Shown piece by piece: positions 37,301-50,400 of a stretch of 64,000 bases of DNA. Origin of the DNA: Ptiloglossa arizonensis (taxonomy: Eukaryota > Arthropoda > Insecta > Hymenoptera > Colletidae); contig NW_027478596.1 in NCBI RefSeq assembly GCF_051014685.1, positions 372,001 through 436,000 on the forward strand. The letters run 5' to 3'. The position numbers were made by a program, and so were the translations under genes. The notes beneath the pieces are model-generated. The model ran no database searches. It was given only the letters and a program-made list of their open reading frames with translations, and was not told the DNA's origin. Within the stretch, counting starts at the first letter, position 1, and the number at the start of each line of letters is the position of its first letter.

Positions 37301-40300
37301 GGGAAAATACACATACCGTTATAATCGGGCGAGTTTCTGCTTTCAGATGCAACAGGAATTTGTCGAGTTCGTCAATCCGTTCGCGAGATATGGGAGTTTG
37401 AAGTTAAGGAATGCTTGAGAAACAATCAAAATTTTCGCAAGTCTGATACTCGAAACCAATAACTGGAATGGCCTAGGGGAAAAGTGCACACTCCATTGTA
37501 ATCGGGCGATATTCTACTTTCAGATGCAACAGGAATTATTGGAGTTCGTCAATCCGTTCGCGAGATATGGGAGATCGAAGTTAAGGAATGGTTGAGAAAC
37601 TATCAAAATTTTCGCAAGTCTGATACTTGAAACCAATAACTCCTATGGCCTAGGGCAAAGATGCACATACCGTTGCAATCGGGCGAGTTTCTGCTTTCAG
37701 ATGCAACAGGAATTTGTCGAGTTCGTCAATCCGTTCGAGAGCTATGGGAGTTTGAAGTGAAGGAATGCTTGAGAAACAATCAAAATTTTCGCAAGTCTGA
37801 TACCCGAAACCGATAACTACAAAGGCCTAGGTGAAAAACACACTTATTTTTGTAATCGGGCGAGTTTCTACTTTAAGATGCAACAGGAATTTCTCGTGTT
37901 CGTCCATCCGTTCGCGAGATATGGGAGTTTGAATTTAAGGAATGGTTGAGCAACCATCAAAATTTTCGCAAGTCTGATACTCGAAACCAATAACTGGAAT
38001 GACCTAGGGGAAAAGTACAAACACCATTGTAATCGGGCGATTTTCTGCTTCCAGGTGCAACAGGAATTTCTCGAGTTCGTCAATCCGTTCGCGAGATATG
38101 GGGGTTTGAAGTTAAGGAATGGTTGAGAAACTATCAAAATTTTCGCAAGTCCGATACTCGAAAGAAATAACTACATAGGCCTAGGTGAAAAACACACATA
38201 TCTTTGTAATCGGGCGAGTCTCTACTTTCAGATGCAACAGGAATTTCTCGAGTTCGTTAATCCGTTCGCGAGAAATGGGAGTTTGAAGTTAAGGAATGGT
38301 TGAGAAACTATCAAAATTTTCGCAAGTCTGATACTCGAAACCAATAACTACAAAGGCCTAGGGGAAAAACACACATATCTTTGTAATCGGGCGAGATTCT
38401 ACTTTCAGATGCAACAGGAATTTCTCGAGGTCGTCAATCCGTTCGCGAGAAATGGGAGTTTGAAGTTAAATAATGGTTGAGAAATTATCGAAATTTTCGC
38501 AATTCTGATGCTAGACACCAATAACTAGAATGGCCTAGGGGAAAATACACATACCGTTGTAATCGGGCGAGTTTCTGCTTTCAGATGCAACAGGAATTTG
38601 TCGAGTTCGTCAATCCGTTCGCGAGATATTGGAGTTTGAAGTGAAGGAATGCTTGAGAAACAATCAAAATTTTCGCAAGTCTGATACTCGAAACCAATAA
38701 CTGGAATGGCCTAGGGGAAAAGTGCACACACCATTGTAATCGGGCGAGTGTGTGCTTTCAGATGCAACACGAATTTGTCGAGTTCGTCAATCCGTTCGCG
38801 AGATATGGGAGTTTGAAGTTAAGGAATGCTTGAGAAACAATCAAAATTTTCGCAAGTCTGATACTCGAAATCAATAACTACAAAGGCCTAGGGGAAACAT
38901 ACACATACCTTTGTAATCGGGCGAGTTTCCACTTTCAGATGCAACAGGAATTTCACGAGTTCGTTAATCCGTTCGCGAGATATGGGAGTTTGAAGTTAAG
39001 GAATGGTTGAGAAACCCACAAAATTTTCGCAAGTCTGATACTCGAAACCAATAACTACAAAGGCCTAGGGGAAAAACACACATATCTTTGTAATCGGGCG
39101 AGATTCTACTTTCAGATGCAACAGGAATTTCTCGAGGTCGTCAATCCGTTCGCGAGATATGGGAGATCGAAGTTAAGGAATGGTTGAGAAACTATCAAAA
39201 TTTTCGCAAGTCTGATACTCCAAACCAATAACTACATAGGCCTAGATGAAAAACACACATATCTTTGTAATCGGGCGAGTTTCTACTTTCAGATGCAACA
39301 GGAATTTTTCGAGTTCGTCAATCCGTTCGCGAGAAATGGGAGTTTGAAGTTAAGGAATGCTTGAGAAACAATCAAAATTTTCGCAAGTCTGATACTCGAA
39401 ACCAATAACTGGAATGGCCTAGGGGAAAAGTGCACACACCATTGTAATCGGGCGATATTCTACTTTCAGATGCAACAGGAATTATTGGAGTTCGTCAATC
39501 CGTTCGCGAGATATGGGAGATCGAAGTTAAGGAATGGTTGAGAAACTATCAAAATTTTCGCAAGTCTGATACTTGAAACCAATAACTCCTATGGCCTAGG
39601 GCAAAGATGCACATACCGTTGCAATCGGGCGAGTTTCTGCTTTCAGATGCAACAGGAATTTGTCGAGTTCGTCAATCCGTTCGAGAGCTATGGGAGTTTG
39701 AAGTGAAGGAATGCTTGAGAAACAATCAAAATTTTCGCAAGTCTGATACCCGAAACCGATAACTACAAAGGCCTAGGTGAAAAACACACTTATTTTTGTA
39801 ATCGGGCGAGTTTCTACTTTAAGATGCAACAGGAATTTCTCGTGTTCGTCCATCCGTTCGCGAGATATGGGAGTTTGAATTTAAGGAATGGTTGAGCAAC
39901 CATCAAAATTTTCGCAAGTCTGATACTCGAAACCAATAACTGGAATGACCTAGGGGAAAAGTACAAACACCATTGTAATCGGGCGATTTTCTGCTTCCAG
40001 GTGCAACAGAAATTTCTCGAGTTCGTCAATCCGTTCGCGAGATATGGGGGTTTGAAGTTAAGGAATGGTTGAGAAACTATCAAAATTTTCGCAAGTCCGA
40101 TACTCGAAAGCAATAACTACATAGGCCTAGGTGAAAAACACACATATCTTTGTAATCGGGCGAGTCTCTACTTTCAGATGCAACAGGAATTTCTCGAGTT
40201 CGTTAATCCGTTCGCGAGAAATGGGAGTTTGAAGTTAAGGAATGGTTGAGAAACTATCAAAATTTTCGCAAGTCTGATACTCGAAACCAATAACTACAAA

Positions 40301-40710
40301 GGCCTAGGGGAAAAACACACATATCTTTGTAATCGGGCGAGATTCTACTTTCAGATGCAACAGGAATTTCTCGAGGTCGTCAATCCGTTCGCGAGAAATG
40401 GGAGTTTGAAGTTAAATAATGGTTGAGAAATTATCGAAATTTTCGCAATTCTGATGCTAGACACCAATAACTAGAATGGCCTAGGGGAAAATACACATAC
40501 CGTTGTAATCGGGCGAGTTTCTGCTTTCAGATGCAACAGGAATTTGTCGAGTTCGTCAATCCGTTCGCGAGATATTGGAGTTTGAAGTGAAGGAATGCTT
40601 GAGAAACAATCAAAATTTTCGCAAGTCTGATACTCGAAACCAATAACTGGAATGGCCTAGGGGAAAAGTGCACACACCATTGTAATCGGGCGAGTGTGTG
40701 CTTTCAGATG
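34350..40710 (-). repeat. Nested HOR region containing an 884-bp tandem duplication
   Basis: A characteristic series (GGAATTATTGGAG, GGGCAAAGATGC, then GTCCATCCG with TTTAAGATGC, then TTCCAGGTGC) occurs four times, with matching positions at 34862, 36984, 37868 and 39814. Spacings are 2122, 884 and 1946 bp, that is 12, 5 and 11 monomers less a few bases. The copies at about 36367-37250 and 37251-38134 are a direct tandem duplication of 884 bp sharing the private variant CCGTTATAATCGG. About 1.26 kb at 37.5-38.76 kb recurs at 39.45-40.71 kb. Confidence 0.85.
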
Positions 40711-41239
40711 CAACACGAATTTCTCGAGTTCGTCAATCCGTTCGTGAGATATGGAAGTTTGAAGTTAAGGAATGTTTGGGAAACCCTCAAAATATTCGCA
40801 AGTCTGATACTCGAAACCAATAACAACAAAGGCCTAGGGGAAAAACACATATATCTTTGTAATCGGGCGAGTTTCTAATTTCAGATGCAACAGGAATTTT
40901 TCGAGTTCGTCAATCCGTTCGCGAGATATGGGAGTTTGAAGTTAACGAATGGTTGAGAAACCATCAAAATTTTCGCAAGTCTGATACTCGAAATCAATAA
41001 CTACAAAGGCCTAGGGGAAACATACACATACCTTTGTAATCGGGCGAGTTTCCACTTTCAGATGCAACAGGAATTTCTCGAGTTCGTCAATCCGTTCGCG
41101 AGATATGGGAGTTTGAAGTTAAGGAATGGTTGAGAAACCCTCAAAATTTTCGCAAGTCTGATACTCGAAACCAATAACTACAAAGGCCTAGGGGAAAAAC
41201 ACACATATCTTTGTAATCGGGCGAGATTCTACTTTCAGA

Positions 41240-44200
41240 TGCAACAGGAATTTCTCGAGGTCGTCAATCCGTTCGCGAGAAATGGGAGTTTGAAGTTAAG
41301 GAATGGTTGAGAAACTATCAAAATTTCCGCAAGTCTGATACTCGAAACCAATAACTACATAGGCCTAGGTGAAAAACACACATATCTCTGTAATCGGGCG
41401 AGTTTCTACTTTCAGATGCAACAGGAATTTCTCGAGTTCGTCAATCCGTTCGCGAGAAATGGGAGTTTGAAGTTAAATAATGGTTGAGAAACTATCGAAA
41501 TTTTCGCAATTCTGATGCTAGAAACCAATAACTAGAATGGCCTAGGGGAAAATACACATACCGTTGTAATCGGGCGAGTTTCTGCTTTCAGATGCAACAG
41601 GAATTTGTCGAGTTCGTCAAACCGTTCGCGAGATATGGGAGTTTGAAGTTAAGGAATGCTTGAGAAACAATCAAAATTTTCGCAAGTCTGATACTCGAAA
41701 TCAATAACTACAAAGGCCTAGGGGAAACATAGACATACCTTTGTAATCGGGCGAGTTTCCACTTTCAGATGCAACAGGAATTTCTCGAGTTCGTCAATCC
41801 GTTCGCGAGATATGGGAGTTTGAAGTTAAGGAATGGTTGAGAAACCCTCAAAATTTTCGCAAGTCTGATACTCGAAACCAATAACTACAAAGGCCTAGGG
41901 GAAAAACACACATATCTTTGTAATCGGGCGAGATTCTACTTTCAGATGCAACAGGAATTTCTCGAGGTCGTCAATCCGTTCGCGAGATATGGGAGATCGA
42001 AGTTAAGGAATGGTTGAGAAACCATCAAAATTTTCGCAAGTCGGATACTCGAAACCAATAACTACAAAGGCCTAGGTGAAAAACACACATATCTTTGTAA
42101 TCGGGCGAGTTTCTACTTTCAGATACAACAGGAATTTCTCGAGTTCGTCAATCCGTTCGCGAGAAATGGGAGTTTGAAGTTAAGGAATGGTTGAGAAACT
42201 ATCAAAATTTTCGCAAGTCTGATACACCAAACCAATAACTACATAGGCCTAGGTGAAAAACACACATATCTTTGTAATCGGGCGAGTTTCTACTTTCAGA
42301 TGCAACAGGAATTTTTCGAGTTCGTCAATCCGTTCGCGAGAAATGGGAGTTTGAAGTTAAATAATGGTTGAGAAACTATCGAAATTTTCGCAATTCTGAT
42401 GCTAGAAACCAATAACTAGAATGGCCTAGGGGAAAATACACATACCGTTGTAATCGGGCGAGTTTCTGCTTTCAGATGCAACAGGAATTTGTCGAGTTCG
42501 TCAATCCGTTCGCGAGATATGGGAGTTTGAAGTTAAGGAATGCTTGAGAAACAATCAAAATTTTCGCAAGTCTGATACTCGAAACCAATAACTGGAATGG
42601 CCTAGGGGAAAAGTGCACACACCATTGTAATCGGGCGAGATTCTACTTTCAGATGCAACAGGAATTATTGGAGTTCGTCAATCCGTTCGCGAGATATGGG
42701 AGATCGAAGTTAAGGAATGGTTGAGAAACCATCAAAATTTTCGCAAGTCGGATACTCGAAACCAATGACTACAAAGGCCTAGGTGAAAAACACACATATC
42801 TTTGTAATCGGGCGAGATTCTACTTTCAGATGCAACAGGAATTTCTCGAGGTCGTCAATCCGTTCGCGAGAAATGGGAGTTTGAAGTTAAGGAATGGTTG
42901 AGAAACTATCAAAATTTCCGCAAGTCTGATACTCGAAACCAATAACTACATAGGCCTAGGTGAAAAACACACATATCTCTGTAATCGGGCGAGTTTCTAC
43001 TTTCAGATGCAACAGGAATTTCTCGAGTTCGTCAATCCGTTCGCGAGAAATGGGAGTTTGAAGTTAAATAATGGTTGAGAAACTATCGAAATTTTCGCAA
43101 TTCTGATGCTAGAAACCAATAACTAGAATGGCCTAGGGGAAAATACACATACCGTTGTAATCGGGCGAGTTTCTGCTTTCAGATGCAACAGGAATTTGTC
43201 GAGTTCGTCAATCCGTTCGCGAGATATGGGAGTTTGAAGTTAAGGAATGCTTGAGAAACAATCAAAATTTTCGCAAGTCTGATACTCGAAATCAATAACT
43301 ACAAAGGCCTAGGGGAAACATACACATACCTTTGTAATCGGGCGAGTTTCCACTTTCAGATGCAACAGGAATTTCTCGAGTTCGTTAATCCGTTCGCGAG
43401 ATATGGGAGTTTGAAGTTAAGGAATGGTTGAGAAACCCACAAAATTTTCGCAAGTCTGATACTCGAAACCAATAACTACAAAGGCCTAGGGGAAAAACAC
43501 ACATATCTTTGTAATCGGGCGAGATTCTACTTTCAGATGCAACAGGAATTTCTCGAGGTCGTCAATCCGTTCGCGAGATATGGGAGATCGAAGTTAAGGA
43601 ATGGTTGAGAAACCATCAAAATTTTCGCAAGTCGGATACTCGAAACCAATAACTACAAAGGCCTAGGTGAAAAACACACATATCTTTGTAATCGGGCGAG
43701 TTTCTACTTTCAGATACAACAGGAATTTCTCGAGTTCGTCAATCCGTTCGCGCGAAATGGGAGTTTGAAGTTAAGGAATGGTTGAGAAACTATCAAAATT
43801 TTCGCAAGTCTGATACTCCAAACCAATAACAACATAGGCCTAGGTGAAAAACACACATATCTTTGTAATCGGGCGAGTTTCTACTTTCAGATGCAACAGG
43901 AATTTTTCGAGTTCGTCAATCCGTTCGCGAGAAATGGGAGTTTGAAGTTAAATAATGGTTGAGAAACTATCGAAATTTTCGCAATTCTGATGCTAGAAAC
44001 CAATAACTAGAATGGCCTAGGGGAAAATACACATACCGTTGTAATCGGGCGAGTTTCTGCTTTCAGATGCAACAGGAATTTGTCGAGTTCGTCAATCCGT
44101 TCGCGAGATATGGGAGTTTGAAGTTAAGGAATGCTTGAGAAACAATCAAAATTTTCGCAAGTCTGATACTCGAAACCAATAACTGGAATGGCCTAGGGGA

Positions 44201-44411
44201 AAAGTGCACACACCATTGTAATCGGGCGAGATTCTACTTTCAGATGCAACAGGAATTATTGGAGTTCGTCAATCCGTTCGCGAGATATGGGAGATCGAAG
44301 TTAAGGAATGGTTGAGAAACCATCAAAATTTTCGCAAGTCGGATACTCGAAACCAATGACTACAAAGGCCTAGGTGAAAAACACACATATCTTTGTAATC
44401 GGGCGAGTTTC
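41240..44411 (-). repeat. 9-monomer HOR, 1591-bp unit, two tandem copies
   Basis: Copy 1 (about 41240-42820) and copy 2 (about 42831-44411) are offset by 1591 bp (9 monomers less 2). Matching markers include TTTCCGCAAG (41322 and 42913), AAGTCGGATACTCG (42041 and 43632), CAGATACAACAGG (42121 and 43711) and GGAATTATTGGAG with AATGACTACAAAGG. The copies have diverged by substitutions, for example GTTAATCC versus GTCAATCC. Copy 2 is followed by the one-base-longer TTTCCTGATACAAC monomer. Confidence 0.85.
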
Positions 44412-47400
44412 TACTTTCCTGATACAACAGGAGTTTCTCGAGTTCGTCAATCCGTTCGCGAGATATGGGAGTTTGAAGTTAAGGAATGGTTGAGAAACCA
44501 TCGATATTTACGCAATTCTGATGCTAGAAACGAATAACTGGAATGGCCTAGGGGAAAAGTACACACACCATTGTAATCGGGCGAGTTTCCACTTTCAGAT
44601 GCAACAGGAATTTCTCGATTTCGTCATTCGGTTCGCGAGATATGGGAGTTTGAAGTTAAGGAATGGTTGGGAAACCATCAAGATTTTCGCAATTCTGATG
44701 CTAGAAACGAATAACTGGAATGGCCTAGGGGAAAAATACACACACCATTGTAATCGGGCGAGTGTGTGCTTTCAGATGCAACACAAATTTCTCGAGTTCG
44801 TCGATCCGTTCGTGAGATATGGAAGTTTAAAGTTAAGGAATGTTTGGGAAACCCTCAAAATATTCGCAAGTCTGATACTCGAAACGAATAACAACAAAGG
44901 CCTAGGGGAAAAACACATATATCTTTGTAATCGGGCGAGTTTCTAATTTCAGATGCAACAGAAATTTCTCGAGTTCGTCAATCCGTACGCGGGATATGGG
45001 AGTTTGAAGTTAAGGAATGCTTGAGAAACCATCGAAATTTTCGCACGTCTGTTACTCGAAACCAATAACTACAGAGGCCTAGGGGAAAAGTGCACATACC
45101 TTTGTAATCGGGCGAGTTTCCACTTTCAGTTGCAACAGGAATTTCTCGATTTCGTCATTCCGTTCGCGAGATATGGGAGTTTGAAGTTAAGGAATGGTTG
45201 AGAAACCATCAAGATTTTCGCAATTCTGATGCTAGAAACGAATAACTGGAATGGCCTAGGGGAAAAGTACACACACCATTGTAATCGGGCGAGTTTCCAC
45301 TTTCAGATGCAACAGGAACTTCTCGAGTTCGTCAATCCGTTCGCGAGATATGGGAGTTTGAAGTTAAGGAATGGTTGAGAAACCATCGATATTTACGCAA
45401 TTCTGATGCTAGAAACGAATAACTGGAATGGCCTAGGGGAAAAGTACACACACCATTGTAATCGGGCGAGATTCCACTTTCAGATGCAACAGGAATTTCT
45501 CGATTTCGTCATTCGGTTCGCGAGATATGGGAGTTTGAAGTTAAGGAATGGTTGGGAAACCATCAAGATTATCGCAATTCTGATGCTAGAAACGAATAAC
45601 TGGAATGGTCTAGGGGAAAAGCACACACACCATTGTAATCGGGCGAGTCTGTGCTTTCAGATGCAACACGAATTTCTCGAGTTCGTCAATCCGTTCGTGA
45701 GATGTGGGAGTTTGAAATTAAGGAATGGTTGAGAAACCATCAAAATTTTCGCAAGTCTGATACTCGAAACCAATAACTACAAAGGCCGAGGGGAAAAATG
45801 CACATACATTTGTAATTGGGCGAGTTTCCACTTTCAGATGCAACAGGAATTTCTCGTGTTCGTCAATCCGTTCACGAGATATGGGAGTTTGAAGTTAAGA
45901 AATGGTTGAGAAACCATCGATATTTTCGCAATTCTGATGCTAGAAACGAATAACTGGAATGGTCTAGGGGAAAAGTACACACACCATTCTAATCGGGCGA
46001 GTCTCTACTTTCATATGCAACAGGAATTTCTCGAGTTCGTCAATCCGTTCGCGAGATATGGGAGTTTGAAGTTAAGGAATGCTTGAGAAACCATCGAAAT
46101 TTTCGCACGTCTGTTACTCGAAACCAATAACTACAGAGGCCTAGGGGAAAAGTGCACATACCTTTGTAATCGGGCGAGTTTCCACTTTCAGCTCCAACAG
46201 GAATTTCTCGATTTCGTCATTCCGTTCGCGAGATATGGGAGTTTGAAGTTAAGGAATGGTTGAGAAACCATCGATATTTTCGCAATTCTGATGCTAGAAA
46301 CGAATAACTGGAATGGCCTAGGGAAAAGTACACACACCATTGTAATCGGGCGAGTGTGTGCTTTCAGATGCAACACGAATTTCTCGAGTTCGTCAATCCG
46401 TTCGTGAGGTATGGAAGTTTGAAGTTAAGGAATGTTTGGGAAACCCTCAAAATATTCGCAAGTCTGATACTCGAAACGAATAACAACAAAGGCCTAGGGG
46501 AAAAACACATATATCTTTGTAATCGCGCGTGTTTCTAATTTCAGATGCAACAGGAATTTGTCGAGTTCGTCAATCCGTTCGCGAGATATGGGAGTTTGAA
46601 GTTAAGGAATGGTTGAGAAACCATCAAAATTTTCGCAAGTCTGATACTCGAAATCAATAACTACAAAGGCCTAGGGGAAACATACACATACCTTTGTAAT
46701 CGGGCGAGTTTCCACTTTCAGATGCAACAGGAATTTCTCGAGTTCGTCAATCCGTTCGCGAGATATGGGAGTTTGAAGTTAAGGAATGGTTGAGAAACCC
46801 TCAAAATTTTCGCAAGTCTGATACTCGAAACCAATAACTACAAAGGCCTAGGGGAAAAATACACATATCTTTGTAATCGGGCGAGTTTCTACTTTAAGAT
46901 GCAACAGAAATTTCTCGAGTTCGTCAATCCGTTCGCGAGATATGGGAGTTTGAAGTTAAGGAATGGTTGAGAAACCATCGATATTTTCGCAATTCTGATG
47001 CTAGAAACGAATAACTGGAATGGTCTAGGGGAAAGGTACACACACCATTCTAATCGGGCGAGTCTCTACTTTCATATGCAACAGGAATTTCTCGAGTTCG
47101 TCAATCCGTTCGCGAGATATGGGAGTTTGAAGTTAAGGAATGCTTGAGAAACCATCGAAATTTTCGCACGTCTGTTACTCGAAACCAATAACTACAGAGG
47201 CCTAGGGGAAAAGTGCACATACCTTTGTAATCGGGCGAGTTTCCACTTTCAGTTGCAACAGGAATTTCTCGATTTCGTCATTCCGTTCGCGAGATATGGG
47301 AGTTTGAAGTTAAGGAATGGTTGAGAAACCATCAAGATTTTCGCAATTCTGATGCTAGAAACGAATAACTGGAATGGCCTAGGGGAAAAGTACACACACC

Positions 47401-50400
47401 ATTGTAATCGGGCGAGTTTCCACTTTCAGATGCAACAGGAACTTCTCGAGTTCGTCAATCCGTTCGCGAGATATGGGAGTTTGAAGTTAAGGAATGCTTG
47501 AGAAACAATCAAAATTTTCGCAAGTCTGATACTCGAAACCAATAACTGGAATGGCCTAGGGGAAAAGTGCACACACCATTGTAATCGGGCGAGATTCTAC
47601 TTTCAGATGCAACAGGAATTATTGGAGTTCGTCAATCCGTTCGCGAGATATGGGAGATCGAAGTTAAGGAATGGTTGAGAAACTATCAAAATTTTCGCAA
47701 GTCGGATACTCGAAACCAATGACTACAAAGGCCTAGGTGAAAAACACACATATCTTTGTAATCGGGCGAGTTTCTACTTTCCTGATACAACAGGAGTTTC
47801 TCGAGTTCGTCAATCCGTTCGCGAGAAATGGGAGTTTGAAGTTAAGGAATGGTTGAGAAACTATCAAAATTTTCGCAAGTCTGATACTCGAAACCAATAA
47901 CTACATAGGTCTAGGTGAAAAACACACATATCTTTGTAATCGGGCGAGTTTCTACTTTCAGATGCAACAGGAATTTCTCGAGTTCGTCAATCCGTTCGCG
48001 AGAAATGGGAGTTTGAAGTTAAATAATGGTTGAGAAACTATCGAAATTTTCGCAATTCTGATGCTAGAAACCAATAACTAGAATGGCCTAGTGGAAAATA
48101 CACATACCGTTGTAATCGGCCGAGTTTCTGCTTTCAGATGCAACAGGAACTTCTCGAGTTCGTCAATCCGTTCGCGAGATATGGGAGTTTGAAGTTAAGG
48201 AATGGTTGAGAAACCATCGATATTTACGCAATTCTGATGCTAGAAACGAATAACTGGAATGGCCTAGGGGAAAAGTACACACACCATTGTAATCGGGCGA
48301 GTTTCCACTTTCAGATGCAACAGGAATTTCTCGAGTTCGTCAATCCGTTCGCGAGATATGGGAGTTTGAAGTTAAGGAATGCTTGAGAAACCATCGAAAT
48401 TTTCGCACGTCTGATACTCGAAACCACTAACTACAGAGGCCTAGGGGAAAAGTGCACATACCTTTGTAATCGGGCGAGTTTCCACTCTCAGTTGCAACAG
48501 GAATTTCTCGATTTCGTCATTCCGTTCGCGAGATATGGGAGTTTGAAGTTAAGGAATGGTTGAGAAACCATCAAGATTTTCGCAATTCTGATGCTAGAAA
48601 CGAATAACTGGAATGGCCTAGGGGAAAAGTACACACACCATTGTAATCGGGCGAGTTTCCACTTTCAGATGCAACAGGAACTTCTCGAGTTCGTCAATCC
48701 GTTCGCGAGATATGGGAGTTTGAAGTTAAGGAATGGTTGAGAAACCATCGATATTTACGCAATTCTGATGCTAGAAACGAATAACTGGAATGGCCTAGGG
48801 GAAAAGTACACACACCATTGTAATCGGGCGAGTTTCCACTTTCAGATGCAACAGGAATTTCTCGATTTCGTCATTCGGTTCGCGAGATATGGGAGTTTGA
48901 AGTTAAGGAATGGTTGGGAAACCATCAAGATTATCGCAATTCTGATGCTAGAAACGAATAACTGGAATGGTCTAGGGGAAAAGCACACACACCATTGTAA
49001 TCGTGCGAGTCTGTGCTTTCAGATGCAACACGAATTTCTCGAGTTCGTCAATCCGTTCGTGAGATATGGGAGTTTGAAATTAAGGAATGGTTGAGAAACC
49101 ATCAAAATTTTCGCAAGTCGGATACTCGAAACCAATGACTACAAAGGCCTAGGTGAAAAACACACATATCTTTGTAATCGGGCGAGTTTCTACTTTCCTG
49201 ATACAACAGGAGTTTCTCGAGTTCGTCAATCCGTTCGCGAGAAATGGGAGTTTGAAGTTAAGGAATGGTTGAGAAACTATCAAAATTTTCGCAAGTCTGA
49301 TACTCGAAACCAATAACTACATAGGTCTAGGTGAAAAACACACATATCTTTGTAATCGGGCGAGTTTCTACTTTCAGATGCAACAGGAATTTCTCGAGTT
49401 CGTCAATCCGTTCGCGAGAAATGGGAGTTTGAAGTTAAATAATGGTTGAGAAACTATCGAAATTTTCGCAATTCTGATGCTAGAAACCAATAACTAGAAT
49501 GGCCTAGTGGAAAATACACATACCGTTGTAATCGGCCGAGTTTCTGCTTTCAGATGCAACAGGAACTTCTCGAGTTCGTCAATCCGTTCGCGAGATATGG
49601 GAGTTTGAAGTTAAGGAATGGTTGAGAAACCATCGATATTTACGCAATTCTGATGCTAGAAACGAATAACTGGAATGGCCTAGGGGAAAAGTACACACAC
49701 CATTGTAATCGGGCGAGTTTCCACTTTCAGATGCAACAGGAATTTCTCGAGTTCGTCAATCCGTTCGCGAGATATGGGAGTTTGAAGTTAAGGAATGCTT
49801 GAGAAACCATCGAAATTTTCGCACGTCTGATACTCGAAACCACTAACTACAGAGGCCTAGGGGAAAAGTGCACATACCTTTGTAATCGGGCGAGTTTCCA
49901 CTCTCAGTTGCAACAGGAATTTCTCGATTTCGTCATTCCGTTCGCGAGATATGGGAGTTTGAAGTTAAGGAATGGTTGAGAAACCATCAAGATTTTCGCA
50001 ATTCTGATGCTAGAAACGAATAACTGGAATGGCCTAGGGGAAAAGTACACACACCATTGTAATCGGGCGAGTTTCCACTTTCAGATGCAACAGGAACTTC
50101 TCGAGTTCGTCAATCCGTTCGCGAGATATGGGAGTTTGAAGTTAAGGAATAGTTGAGAAACCATCGATATTTTCGCAATTCTGATGCTAGAAACGAATAA
50201 CTGGAATGGTCTAGGGGAAAAGTACACACACCATTCTAATCGGGCGAGTCTCTACTTTCATATGCAACAGGAATTTCTCGAGTTCGTCAATCCGTTCGCG
50301 AGATATGGGAGTTTGAAGTTAAGGAATGCTTGAGAAACCATCGAAATTTTCGCACGTCTGTTACTCGATACCAATAACTACAAGGCCTAGGGGAAAAGTG

